Below are positions 1 to 10,895 of a stretch of DNA of 23,952 nt, piece by piece. Under the pieces are notes generated by a model. That model was given only the letters and a program-made list of their open reading frames with translations. It ran no database searches and had not been told where the DNA came from. The translations under genes were made by a program, and so were the position numbers. Numbering within the stretch: the first letter of the stretch is position 1; the number at the start of each line of letters is the position of its first letter. Source of the stretch: Physocladia obscura (taxonomy: Eukaryota > Chytridiomycota > Chytridiomycetes > Chytridiales > Chytriomycetaceae); assembly GCA_027596945.1 (NCBI GenBank), contig JADGJH010000237.1:1-23952 (forward strand), written 5' to 3'.

Positions 1-960
1 GTTATCTACACAAGCTGAGGTCTCATGTATGCATAACAAGTCCTGAGAGAGTCACTATGTGTATATGTTATGTTACTCAATGATAAAGAAAATGCTGTTA
101 AATAAGGCAGCTGAAAAACATACAGAAATATTGTGTATGATGTTTCTTGTGTACTTTATCTTTACATGTTATTTCAGTGTGGTTATCACTGTAGATGGCT
201 TCTTTCAGTTGTTAGGGCATCTCAGTCATGATTAAGACTTGAATTCCAAATCTTTAATGAAAGCTTTGTATTTTAATTCTTATTTATTGTACACAGAGAA
301 CTAATGGACTAATTATCTTTGGCAGTGAATTATTCCAGACTGTTGCTACTGGTCTTTTAACAGAAATGGAATGGACTGCCTGATGACTCACCACAACAAA
401 TCAATGTGAAATAGGCCCAAAATGAACTTGAGAAATTTCTGAACCCTGGCTAGCTTTCTGAGAATAGCCAGGTAGCATCTTTCATGCTCTGGAGATGAAT
501 AGAATAGATAGAATAAATAGAAATAGGTAAGTATAATCAAAAAGCACACAAAATTTTTCTCTTTTCCATTTAAGATACTGAGTCCTTGTTCTTGCACCAG
601 CAGCAACAAGAAACCCTCCTCTTTTTTATGCCCAGGCTACATTCTGTCAATGCCTGAATCTAGAGTTGCCTCATCACCCATTGCCCTGGTTGCCTAACTG
701 TCATTTTGAAATATCCAGTCAACAAATTTTGCACCAAAAATCTAAAAAAAAATTTAAATATTGCTTTTGAGTTTGTTTTGAAGCATGAACCATATGAATA
801 ATTTCTTTTGATTTTGCGTAGATTAGTTGTGCATACTCCAAATTTCTGAATGACAACAAGTGAAATACCCAGCATTGTTATTGCTTTTCTGGAACAAACT
901 GCTTGATGAGTCTTCTTCAATCTCAATAAAATACACTGGCCCATAAACTGTGAGTAATAG
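1..960. other. Gene-free, CpG-depleted segment
   Basis: No convincing coding exon is visible on either strand. The short open frames (for example minus 660-944 and minus 388-609) have no recognisable domain and no splice-consistent continuation. The stretch is moderately AT-rich and contains only one CG dinucleotide (817-818), whereas other non-coding parts of the window contain many. A small perfect 8-bp inverted repeat (arms 445-452 and 465-472) is present. The segment ends at a run of T at about 962-978, just beyond the 3' end of the carrier gene. It may be decayed methylated repeat DNA or sequence of foreign or chimeric origin. Confidence 0.6.
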
Positions 961-1018
961 TGTTTTTTTTTTTTTTTTGTTTTTCAAATTTTAAAAGTGT
1001 AAAGGGCTGCTTTTGTTT

Positions 1019-2614
1019 TTAATTCTTCTCCAACAACCGGAAAATTCCAATGACTTCTTCATAACATGCAAAAACAATACCACCAGAGAACTATTTATGC
1101 AAATTTTTTTTTTTTAGTTTGTTTTGAAACAACAGTGGGAACTGAGAGCTTACAATCAATCTTCCAAGCCGTGGAGTTGCACCTTTCCAAAATGCAAGCA
1201 CACCTTCTTCTTTTAGTGTTTTAACAAAGCAATCACCTGTGTGTTTATATCGTTGTCGTGCATCTGTAGCCTGCATTTTTGTCTAGTAAAAAACTTAATA
1301 CTCCAACAAATATACTCAATAAAATAAAAACAAAAATAATAAAAACGAACTTTCAAAACATCCAATGGCATAGTTGTATAAACAGTAATGATTCCAGCAA
1401 AAGCTCCAATTCCAAACGTAGAATACCATGGAATAGTCATACCTTTGTAATGCACAGTGAGTTTTTCTCTCATAAGACCATACGCAGAAAGTCGGATGGC
1501 ACTGTTGGCTCCCTGTCGTGCAATCACAGTTGTAACACCTTGATAGATTCCAGAAATCCCTTGCTCAGCAATGATTATTTTAGTTCCATGGATTAATCCT
1601 TTAAAACGAGGAGCTTTTAGATTTTGATCTTGAATGAGTTTTGTTCTGCCAGTATCAAAAATATATTTGTACAATAAGTATTCTCTCTGTCCTGTCCTTT
1701 TTTTTTTTTTTTTTTTTTTTCCCGGGGTTTTTAAAAAAAAAACCCAAAAATTTTGGGTTTATTTTGGGTTTAAAAAAAAATTTGGTTAGTTTTTTTAAAA
1801 TTAAATTTTAAAACCGTTTTTGTTTTTTTTTTTTTCCCTCGCTTTTGAAAAATATTTTTTTTTTTTTGATGGTTTCTGTTGGCGTTACAGCAACTATTGC
1901 TTCCTGTTTGTATAATTAAATTTTCAATCCGTGTTTGTGTGTATGTGTTGTAGTGGATTTGAATTTTCATACCATGGCACCCGCGCCAAGCCCAGCCAAC
2001 ATCATTCGCCCACCCGTGACTTTTCCATCTTTATCAGCCAATACTGCTTTAATTTGATCGAAAACTAGAAATCGAACTCCCGCTTTCGATGCTGTTCCTA
2101 AAACCAGCGCCGAAAGACCGCGATAAAGACCAAAAAATCCATGTTCGCGTATTGTTACTTTCACAACATCAATCGGGCCTGCGAATGGCTGCGTATTTGC
2201 GTGTGTGTGTGTGTGTGTGATGGTGCGTGTGCATGCAAATTCGATGACGGAGGTGTTGAATTTTTGTTTTTGTTTTTTCGTTCAACTTTTCAGTGCATTT
2301 TTATCAATACTCACTTTCTTTCCAGATCTGGAGGTAGCCTGTCCGTCTATAACTTTTCCCTGCAGTTGCAACTGAGTTTTGACGAATTCTATATATTTTT
2401 TATTTTGTTATATTACTTTTTTTTTATGTCCGGAAGTTACCGAACCAGTTGGATATGTGATTGTTCCTTCAACGGCTCCAGCTACAATTCCCGCAGTTAG
2501 AGACTGGAATGCGGTCGGTTTCTACGTAATAGGAAATAAATGTCATCAGAATTACTCAAAGTGCATTCTGCGGATCTGTTTGGAGATGAAAACCTTATCA
2601 GCAGATTTCAGCAT
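1019..2614 (-). CDS. Mitochondrial tricarboxylate (citrate) carrier, SLC25 family
   Basis: Inner-membrane carrier of the mitochondrial carrier family, most like the citrate/tricarboxylate transporter (SLC25A1/Ctp1), which exchanges mitochondrial citrate for cytosolic malate or citrate. Exons read on the minus strand: 2614-2594, 2521-2446, 2388-2315, 2188-1973, 1903-1866, 1645-1351, 1282-1154 and 1090-1019. All joins keep frame and give about 306 residues, the usual family length. The three carrier signatures Px[DE]xx[KR] are all present and about 100 residues apart: PTEFVK (31-36), PTETIK (137-142) and PLDVLK (235-240). The protein starts MLKSADKKPTAF; this 7-codon first exon is the least certain, because its donor GTTTTC is weak. 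The donor after exon 5 (end 1866) cannot be seen, since it falls in the aberrant sequence 1699-1870. Substrate is inferred from family resemblance only. Confidence 0.88.
1699..1870. repeat. Aberrant homopolymer-rich stretch inside a carrier intron
   Basis: A run of more than 20 T is followed by stacked short homopolymers of every base (CCC, GGGG, long A runs, repeated GGGTTT) and further long T runs up to 1867. It lies within the intron between carrier exons 1903-1866 and 1645-1351. Exon 5 should end after ATC AA at 1866, but no GT donor follows. The texture looks like sequencing or consensus error after a homopolymer rather than natural intron sequence. Confidence 0.6.
2201..2218. repeat. 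(GT)n microsatellite in a carrier intron
   Basis: About nine GT units lie within the intron 2189-2314 of the tricarboxylate carrier. On the coding strand this is a (CA) run just before the acceptor at 2189. It is a simple repeat with no further function visible. Confidence 0.85.
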
Positions 2615-2779
2615 GATTTGAAAACAAAATTTTCGAAATTTCGTTCTTGCCTCTTGTTTTTCAACTTATCAGCAAAACTGAGTGCAAATTCATATATTAG
2701 ATTCAGGGCAAAAACAAAAAAAAAAGTCCCAATAAACACAAAAAAAGAAACTTAAACTAAAAACAAAACAAAAAAACAA

Positions 2780-4278
2780 TTAATTTCCCACGTTCTTCAC
2801 ATGTCTGTATATATCAGCCGCCGTATAAGTAAGGGCAAATCTTTCAAACTCCGGTTTCGGGTACCCTTCAACGCTTCCATCATTCCACGGTCCAATATCG
2901 CTGTGCTCGCAGCCTTCAGGACAGTCGCTACACGTGCCACCTAGGAACCGCGGAACACTTTCAGTGTCGATGGTTTCGAGCAACGAGGGCAAATAGTTGG
3001 ATCCCAGAATCACAATCTTGTTGACGGTCGCTTCATCGAGCATTGGCTTCACAAGTGTCCATACTGAAAACCAATTTTTTTAGAAAAAAGAACGAACGAA
3101 CAATAAATTAAAATAATTACCTCCAGTGAAAAGCATTGGCGCGTTGATGACATACATTTTACCCAACATTTCTGGGTAATAATCCTGAGCAACCGCACTG
3201 ACACCCTTTACGATTCCGTATACAGACGCAAATGTACTTATCGCAACATTCTAATTTGTAATGAGTAATAAGCTTATTGAAAAAAAGGAAGAAAGAGGAA
3301 AGAAAGTAAAACCTTTAAATCCATAATGATTGTACTTTGTTCAAAATGCCTTCCGGATTTGATGCTGCAAGCAACAAGTCTGTACTTGATCAGTCTTTCG
3401 TATTCGTGAACATGGTTTCGCTGCATTCGCTCCTCAGTTGAAACGGAAAACAGTTGGGTCAAATTCAAGAGACCCAATTGTTCAATGTAAATTGGACGGC
3501 CAATCTTGTCAGTTTTGTGGTAGAATCTATTTTAAAAAATGATTTCAATTTAATGAGAAAAACAAATAATTGAAGATCAGGGATGAGTGATTCAGATTTA
3601 GTGACGACAAATTAGACAAATTGGGTGAAAAAAAAGGCAAACCAAAATGAAAAAATTAAAAAATTAAGTTACCTGGGGTAAAATTTAAGAGCAGGAGCGT
3701 ATTCGGGAAATTCAAAAGTTTCAATGATTGTGTCGACTCCGTTTTCCTTTCTCCAAATTTGACAATCAATCCACATTTTTTTGGATGCTGCCAAATCAAA
3801 TTTTCTGGCTCTCAAAAATCTTTGGTTTCGATAGTTTGACGGGGTGTGTGTGAGAAATATTTGGAGAAGCGAGTGAGGTTTGTTGCAATATATACAAAAG
3901 CGTTAGTTTCCATAATTTGGCAAACAACAAGGCAAACAACAAATAGACCAAGAGCAGAGAATGGAAGAACGGAAGAAGAAAATAATGGAAGAATAGAAGA
4001 ACGGATGGCAAAAGAAAAAGACTTCATTGAGAAGTTTGCAAATTGAGAGACTAGAGATACGTTTCGCAACAACAGGCAACAGACCTCAGCAGCTGGTGAT
4101 CGTCGTGACGCTCGGGATCATAGTAAGGTGCGCCGTCGACAAGAAGCTCAGCCTTCAGTGCGCCAAGAACGGCGGTTTGCTCCGGTGTCAAGTGGCCCAG
4201 ACGGCCATTCAGATTCTCCATGATGGACACAAGATTCGGGTTCGAATACGAAACGGATGATGAAGCGGTAGTCGACAT
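2780..4278 (-). CDS. Sec14-like CRAL-TRIO lipid transfer protein
   Basis: Predicted cytosolic phosphatidylinositol/phosphatidylcholine transfer protein of the Sec14 class, which links lipid metabolism to Golgi traffic. Exons on the minus strand: 4278-4085, 3819-3673, 3526-3313, 3250-3121 and 3063-2780. They join in frame to about 322 residues, close to yeast Sec14 (304). The N-terminal CRAL-TRIO-N helix ends in LLRFLRARKFDLAASKKMW across the first splice. The lipid-binding domain includes HKTDKIGRPIYIEQLG, the strand STIIMDLKNVAIS, the segment DYYPEMLGKMYVINAP and the closing VPRFLGGTC...SDIGPW motif. ATG 4278 (MSTTASSS) was chosen; an open frame continues upstream but looks like 5' leader. 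The first intron is long for this window (265 nt) and purine/pyrimidine-biased. Which Sec14 subfamily it belongs to cannot be decided by eye. Confidence 0.88.
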
Positions 4279-4376
4279 AATTGGCGATGCTGGTTGCTGT
4301 TGTTGGAGTTGCTGTCTCGGTGTTTGCTTTGTTTCAGTTGTTCTTTTGTTCCACTTTTCTTTCGATAAGAAACAAG
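4279..4376. promoter_or_regulatory. Short divergent promoter region
   Basis: 98 bp separate the Sec14-like start codon (minus) from the first ATG of the small gene on the plus strand. It is pyrimidine-rich on the plus strand (repeated TTGTT, TTTCTTTC). No clear TATA box was seen. The inference that it drives both directions depends on the small plus-strand gene being real. Confidence 0.35.
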
Positions 4377-4818
4377 ATGGCAACAAATCGAAACGCAAAC
4401 ACAAACACAAACGCAAACCACACGCTCGACAACTGCAACAACAGCGCCTGTGAATGTACCAGCAGTTCTGATTCTGCGCCTTCAATTGTCAGTGTCGGCC
4501 CTTGCGCCAATACAATCGGCGCCACCTTCTTCCACTTCCCCGAATTCGGCTCGATCCCTACCCCGCAATCTCCGTCTGCGTCTACGCCAAGCTTATCGCC
4601 GAGTAAATACTCTGTTCGTAAACCGAGCTTCAAAGAGTCGGTTCTGTATTGCGAAACTTTTTCTCATGACGAATGTTTGTTTCAACTCTCTTTTTTTTTG
4701 ATTTTTGGTTGACTTGAACATCGTTACAGACGATCGAAGTCCCCAGCCGATAGCGCAATTGACTTTAAGGGATCTGGCTGAACTCATGTCCATCAAGCGC
4801 AGTGTTGGCGCTTCTTAA
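4377..4818 (+). CDS. Small Ser/Pro-rich hypothetical protein
   Basis: Not recognised. A two-exon model fits: 4377-4602 plus 4730-4818, about 104 residues, using donor GTAAAT at 4603 and acceptor TTACAG at 4729. An alternative donor GTAAAC at 4618 is in the same phase and gives about 109 residues. The N-terminus is Asn/Thr-rich from an AAACRC hexamer repeat (about 4391-4420). The middle is rich in S-P and T-P pairs (IPTPQSPSASTPSLSP), suggesting a disordered, possibly phosphorylated region. The C-terminus encoded by exon 2 (IAQLTLRDLAELMSIKRS) could form a helix. No known domain is visible. It lies head-to-head with the Sec14-like gene. A longer in-frame start at 4287 would add a hydrophobic N-terminus but would abut the Sec14 start codon, so it was not preferred. 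It could be non-coding. Confidence 0.42.
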
Positions 4819-5090
4819 ACCCTTTCTTTTTTTTATTCAATCCATGTGTTACTATATGGGTTAGTTACTGAAAGGCTGGCTCTTTTGTCTATGAACTCTT
4901 TATTTTCACCTCATATTTTTTGATTTTTTTGATTATTTCTTCTTTTTTTTTCTTTTCTGTTTTATTTTATTTTATTGTAAAACTGATTGTAAGGGCATCC
5001 TATTTTGTTTTTGTTTTTGTTTGGTTTCGTGTGTATGAGAAGTAAACTTCGTTTGCTATCAGACAATTTTTCGATCATTATTCTAAAAAA

Positions 5091-8000
5091 ATGTACAAGT
5101 CGCTTATATCACATTGTCAATCGTTACTTTCGAAACATCACGCCCTCGCACGTGGAACTCATAAACAGAAGCCTAGAAAATCGCACGAGCTTGGCCGATC
5201 TTTAACACCTACTGTAGACAGTAGCAACGACGTTATCAATGATTTCACTGAACCAATTGTTATAGTTGATGAGGCTGCAATGCTGCAGAATTATTGGTCC
5301 GAGTATAACGTAAAAATTTAAAACCAAAATTATCAGAAAATAATAAAAAACATCCATAATATAAAACTTAACTTTTTGTTCCATTTGTTTTTTTTTCAAA
5401 ACAGATCACTGCTGAAAATGAGAAGATATTTCTCGAAGAGACGTTACTTGGATGTGTAAGAAATGAAAAAATAATTCATGTATGTATTCTTCCATACCGA
5501 ATTCTTGAATAAGGATAAAAAAATTGTTACTTAAAATTCAATTATTTCTGCCCAGATGACCTTAAAGCTATTCTATAAACATACCGGTGGACGTTATTTA
5601 AAAACTGAATATAATGTATTTGCGGGTAAAAATATAGAAACAAAGAAGTTTACAATTTTTTTTTTTTTGCTTGTTTATTTGATAATTAATGCCTTTAAAC
5701 AAAAAAAAGTCCTTGCATTTTTGAGTTTATATCGCCTTGAAAGCGACCTCGATTTCGCCACGTATTCAAAATTTTTCAAATGTTGTAATCCATCGAAAAT
5801 GGCGCGCTTTCTTGCATTTCTTTTTGATTCGGCGCATTTACTTGATAACGGAATCCTTGCGAAAGCATGGAGCTCAATCTTGGACCTTAATTATATCAAG
5901 GTTTTTTGCTTACTCTTGTTTTTTGCTTTTGTTTTTGTTTGTTTCTTTTTCTTTTTTGATTTGTGATATTTATAGACAACAATACTTGGACCAATGCTGA
6001 AGCATGCCAAGGAAGTGAAAACCCTAATTGAAGAGTTGATTGAACGATCAGAAAAAGGAATGGTGCTGAAAAAATCAGGAAAGCCAAAGACGGGTAATTT
6101 TTGTATTTGTGACTTTAAATAGCTGAAACAAACTTTTCGAATGTATATAAAAAGTGGCCGCTCCTTTCACATTGACTGTTCAAAATCCACGAAAAATCCC
6201 AGAACCAGCATTCACACATTCGAGTGTTACAAAAGCTCAACCAATACCTGCCTCATTTTATAAAGGAACTGGCGATTTTGAAGCAATTGAGAAGGCTAAA
6301 CTTGAAAATCGTCGACGAAGCTTGGTAAGATTTATTATAAACAGCAATAGAAATAATATAAAACAACAACCACAACAACAAAAAAAATGAAAACCACAAA
6401 AAATAAAACGGATTACAAAGGCAGAGTACGAAAAGTCAACAAAGTCGCAATTTCGAATAACGAAAAAAGAACCACTATCATCGTCACAAAAAAAAACACA
6501 AACCTCAGAAACTGCGAGTCATATAATATCAACTACGACAATACAATTGCAACAAAAAAGATTAAAAGCAAGACCAGTTCCAACAAGTCTATATGATCCT
6601 GTTCCAATAAAAATGACAGTCGCATCGATTCTAAGGGAAGACGCACTGGTGCGAAAGGCTAAAGTTGAAGAGGATCGCACTTTGTCGGAGGTTGAATTAA
6701 CTTTGAAAGATACCAGTGAGTACCGGAATTGGAAAGACGAAATGAAAATTAAAGGTATAATATAATTGGAAACTGCTTTTTTTTTTCTTTTTTGTTTTTG
6801 ATTTTTGAGTTTTGATTTTTTTGAAACCCTTCAATAAACAGTTGATGAAGAACGAAAATCAGAGCTTGAAAAGTTAAGACTCAAAGTACAGCTTTTACAC
6901 GAAGAATCGTTTCTGGCACGTCAGGATAAGCTCCAAGAAAACAAAGAAGTCGTAAAGGAAGCCAAAGAGGAGAAGGAAATATTAAAGACACTGACAGAAA
7001 TTGCCCGAAAAGAGCAGGAAATAGAAAATAAGAAGAAAATTGAGGATGTGCATGAAATTATGGAAGGAATTGCGAAAGCAAAAGAAAAGTTGGCTGTTGA
7101 CAGGCATAAGAAAGGTGAAATTAATTATATTCAAATAAAATAATAACAAAAACATTAGCTGCTGATATCAACACTGAGAATCAAATGCTGAAAGAGAAGG
7201 CGCAACGTGAAGCTGAAGAGGAACTGGCTCGAAAAGTTGATCTTATACAGCAAATCAGACTTTTGGAGAAATCTAATCCTCCCGTTGGTGCGATAATAAA
7301 AGCTGTAGATTTAACAGAATCTTCAAACTTGGGTCTATTAGGGGAGATGTCTATAATCGAGGTTTTGTATGAATATTCAATAGTACAATGAAATAGTACA
7401 TGACTCTTTTTTTTCGTCTTTCTTTTCTCTTTCCCAGCTTCAAGAACGCTTGGCACACATCAAGTCTCGCGAAACCGAACGCACCAAAGAAAAACGACAA
7501 GAAATAATACAGCACAAAACCCACAGATTAAACCAAATCTTGCAAAAACTGGAAGAAATTGATCACGAGCGAAACGAACGCAAGCTGAAAAGAATAGAAA
7601 CTCAGCAACAAATTAGTGCAATTAATAATAGCAGCTTCCGTGGCAGTAGCATGTTATCTTTACTTTGTGTTAATAGCAGCAGTAGTGGTGGTGACAGCGT
7701 AGTGTTATTACCTAATGCTGATCCTGAAATCAAGGAACTTCAAGACAAGTTGCTTGCCAAAAAAGCGAAACGTCAATCAATGAAAAATGAATTTTCTAAT
7801 CAAAAACTAAGTGGAACTGCGGCTTCAATTCTTGCTTGTGCGAACCAAACAGTGCATGAACACAAGCTTAAAATGGAATTCGAGGAGGAGAGTAAAAGCA
7901 AACAACGTGATGGAGTCCCAGCATTGAAACAGCGGCAGCAACAGCATCAAGAGCAGCAACAATTGCTGCAGTATGAGAAACTACCGAAATCAAATGAGCA

Positions 8001-8166
8001 AATTGATGATTATGATTTACATTCGATGAAACTTCGTAATTTGTTGGAAAATCAAAAAGCCACACTGATTCATGGGTTTACAAAAAATGAAGATACTTTA
8101 AACTTTTTTTCTGCCGTTCCATTTTCAGTCGAATCGAAAGTGGTGACATTTGCTCACAATGCTTGA
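5091..8166 (+). CDS. CFAP99: CFAP99-like cilia- and flagella-associated protein
   Basis: Predicted axoneme-associated protein. Ten exons join in frame to about 785 residues: 5091-5309, 5405-5455, 5556-5625, 5710-5900, 5976-6093, 6155-6324, 6421-6754, 6842-7114, 7159-7361 and 7438-8166. The N-terminal third (residues about 70-230) matches the CFAP99 pattern as I know it. It has FLEETLLGC, then LFYKHTGGRYLKTEYNVFA, a LAFLSLYRLE helix, the KMARFLAFLF segment and NYIKTTILGPMLKHAKEVK. A proline-rich linker follows, with PFTLTVQNPRKIPEP and KARPVPTSLYDP. The remainder (about 385-620) is a long charged coiled coil rich in E, K and R, followed by a Ser- and Gln-rich tail. The family is found in organisms with motile cilia, so the gene implies a flagellated life stage. 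Poly-A signals (AATAAA, 8248) follow the stop. Confidence 0.82.
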
Positions 8167-8247
8167 GATTGTCAAGAAGCATGAAGAAAACAAAGGAAGA
8201 CAATGATTTCAGGTAGCAAATAGGTTTCATTATTCTCAACGAGAAGA

Positions 8248-8253
8248 AATAAA
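8248..8253 (+). terminator. Poly-A signal after CFAP99
   Basis: AATAAA lies 82 nt past the CFAP99 stop, with further overlapping AATAAA/AAATAAAA copies to about 8315. The PX-domain gene ends at 8321 on the other strand, so the two genes converge with little space. Confidence 0.45.
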
Positions 8254-8320
8254 ATAAAAAAAGAAAACAAAATAAAACAACAGCAAAAGCAAAATAATAA
8301 CAAAAAAAAAATAATAATAA

Positions 8321-10895
8321 TTAATTGGACAAAGATCGCCTCAAATTCATGCTGACTTCAGCCTTTTGGGCGTCTTCATAAACAACAGTGGCCCCATTTT
8401 GAACAAGTTGAGACAGTGCCCAGCCATTAACCGGAGCCATTGAATTTCTAACTATTCTGTTTTCGCTCAAATCTATCCCAAGAAATTTCATGACTGGCAA
8501 AGAGTTGCACATTACTGGATGTGTTGAAATAAAGTTGAGCAATGCCGAAAATGCCGAAATTCGTTTACGAATTGTTTCTGGGTCAAAACGGCCTTTATTT
8601 TTCAAAGAATTAGTTCAATTTAATTGTTAATTTAAAAGCAAAAAACAAAATACCAAAATAATTTCTTTTTGGAAATTCAGGCCAGCTCGAGATACTTCCT
8701 CGATTGATTCGATGCAGATCCTCAAAGAGAGTTTGAAACTGAGAATATCGGCGAATCACAGTGATAATACATGGGACAACATTGTCAAAAGGATATATCC
8801 TCGGTCTTAACACCTTCATCGCATGAATTTAAAATCAAGAATTAACACCAAAAAAACAATCTGAATTTTGTTATGTTACCTTCAATGTCACTTCATATCC
8901 TGTGAATTCACTTCCCATGCCAAAGTTTAGCAGCTTCAAAGAATCAGCATCTGACACCCTCCGTGAAAAAGAATGAGACGCTGTAGCAACGGACCAATAA
9001 AGTCCGTTCTTGAAGTACGTAAGAGGAACACCTTGCCATATTGGTGTCGGGATTTGATTCGTGTTGGCTTGGGCCCGATTTCGCGCCACAAATTGGCCGT
9101 TTGAAGCAGTTCTAGTGACATCCAGAACAGGCGCTGATTTTCTGGAAGTTACTTTGAGCTGGTGGAAAGGATTGACGGCAGAGAGAAATTCCTGAAGTCT
9201 GGACACATTGAGAGATGGAATTGTTTCGTTAACAGTGCTACTGCGCTCTTGCAGCGCGTTAATTACAATTGAAGATAGCTCGGAATCTGTAGCAGCAAAG
9301 CTTATTGTTGAGTTTGTGGCATTTGTTGATGAAGTAGTGACCACATTTTCGCCGCCAACAGTTTGAATGTTTCCCTTTCCATTCTTTGCGATTCGTTTTT
9401 TCGTGGTTGTGAACACACTAAAGTTGTCAGACTCTCGAGAAGATTCGCTCTGTAGTTGTTCAGTTGATCGGAATTCTTCTTCCTCTATTCCATCTGCATT
9501 TTCTTGGCTTGCATTTTCAATTCCGTCTCTCCATTCGATAAAACTTTTCCATCCATCATTTTGCGGTGGCACGTTTGATTTATTGCCTTCCTCTTCCTCC
9601 TCCTCTTCGTCTTCGTCTTCTTCTTCTTCTTCTTCTCTTTCTTCTTCCTGCTCCTCCGTTCCCCCAACTTCCACTTCCTCCCCTCGCTCTTCTTCATCCA
9701 CTTCGTGCTCTTGATTATCTTCGTATGATGTAATAACGGCATCAATTCCAGTGACAGAATTCTTCGAATTAACTCTGGAATTCAATTCAGACGTCGATTC
9801 AACTTCGCGTGATATATCGACAGAATATTTTCCCATGTCACCATGACTAAATCTGTTTGATGATCTCAAAACGCGAGTACTGCTAAAAGTAACGCGATGG
9901 CGTCTTGAGCTGCTGGAACTTGTGCTTCTAACGATAGGATATGGTCTATATTTTCGAAGCTGTGATTGTTGATATGTGGCGATTCTTTCTGATTCACGGT
10001 TGCTGTTGCCAGCAATATCATTGCTATTGTCTCTTGCGTATTTATTACTGTCTTTGACGTAGTTATTGGTGTTCATGCTGTGGTTGAGGTTGTGGGTGTT
10101 AATGTTGGCAATGGTGTTGCCAGAAATGCTGCTGTTGCTGAATGCATTTCCACTTTGGAAAAAGTCTGTTGACAGCGATGAGGAATTGGACGGTTTTTTT
10201 GTCGGAGAGTATGGTCCGAATTGTGTGAGGGAAATACGAGGACTTTGTGGCGAAGGTTGCGATGAGAGATCGAATTGCAAGGGCACAGCGGCAGAATTCT
10301 TAGCGGGAGATTCGGCGCCGCCAGGAAGCGCCTTGAATAGATCCGAAAGATAGTCAACAAAAGCAGTTGTGCTTGACACACTAAAAACACTGGAGCGTTT
10401 TGCCGCTTTCGCCACGGCTGTGTTTGGTGTAGGCGCAATTGAGTTTAACGAGATACGATTGCTACCAGTATTGTTAGCGTTGCCTATATTGTTTGACACA
10501 GAACTTGTGCGGGCGCGCAAGCTTAGACTCAAGCTGCGTCGTAAACTAACATCGTTCCAGGTGCGAGTTTCGTACGTTTCAAAAGCAGTTTCCCGTTCAA
10601 GCTCTTGTCCGAATTCTTGCCCAGGTTTCAGTCTGAATTCGAATCCGGATTCTCTCCCAGTTTCTGGTACTTCGGGGTCGTGAGATTCTTCTGACCCTTC
10701 GGGCTCTTTTGCTTCTTTTGATTCGTCTGATTCTGTTGAATCGCCAGGTTCCTTTAGTACTGCTGGGAAGGTTTCTTCGTCTAGTGCTACTGACTGGTTA
10801 GGTAGTGCATCCAGATCTAAGTTAAGCAGAGAAGAACTAAGAACGACGGCATCCGACGCTGAGTCTAGCGCCGTTGATGCCGTTGAGGTTAGCAT
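8321..10895 (-). CDS. PX-domain protein with long disordered acidic N-terminus
   Basis: Predicted phosphoinositide-binding peripheral membrane protein. Exons on the minus strand: 10895-8880, 8813-8654 and 8592-8321, about 815 residues. The C-terminal PX domain (from about residue 660) shows YEVTLKV, the diagnostic RRYSQF motif (693-698), WPEFPKRNYFG, then RKRISAFSALLNFI and HPVMCNSLPVMKFLGI. PX domains typically bind PtdIns3P on endosomes through the RRY arginine and the later basic residues, which are present here. The preceding roughly 650 residues are Ser/Asn/Thr-rich low complexity with an extreme Glu/Asp tract (about residues 400-440, bases 9590-9660). The open frame runs to 10952, but a TGA lies just before it and the first ATG is at 10895. 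An upstream 5' exon is possible. No BAR, SH3 or other second domain is seen, so the subfamily is unknown. Confidence 0.82.

Noticed and set aside
660..944. 94-codon minus-strand frame, considered as a transposase fragment
   Set aside because: No helix-turn-helix or catalytic motif could be recognised and no terminal repeats flank it.
4230..4262. GGTTCGAATA resembling a tRNA T-arm
   Set aside because: No acceptor stem, D-arm or anticodon arm fits, and the bases are coding sequence of the Sec14-like gene.
4279..4485. N-terminal extension of the Sec14-like protein (Cys/Gln-rich)
   Set aside because: Low-complexity sequence without family similarity. ATG 4278 gives a normal-length protein.
9367..9714. 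Ser-rich plus-strand frame
   Set aside because: It is the antisense of the Glu-rich tract of the PX protein.
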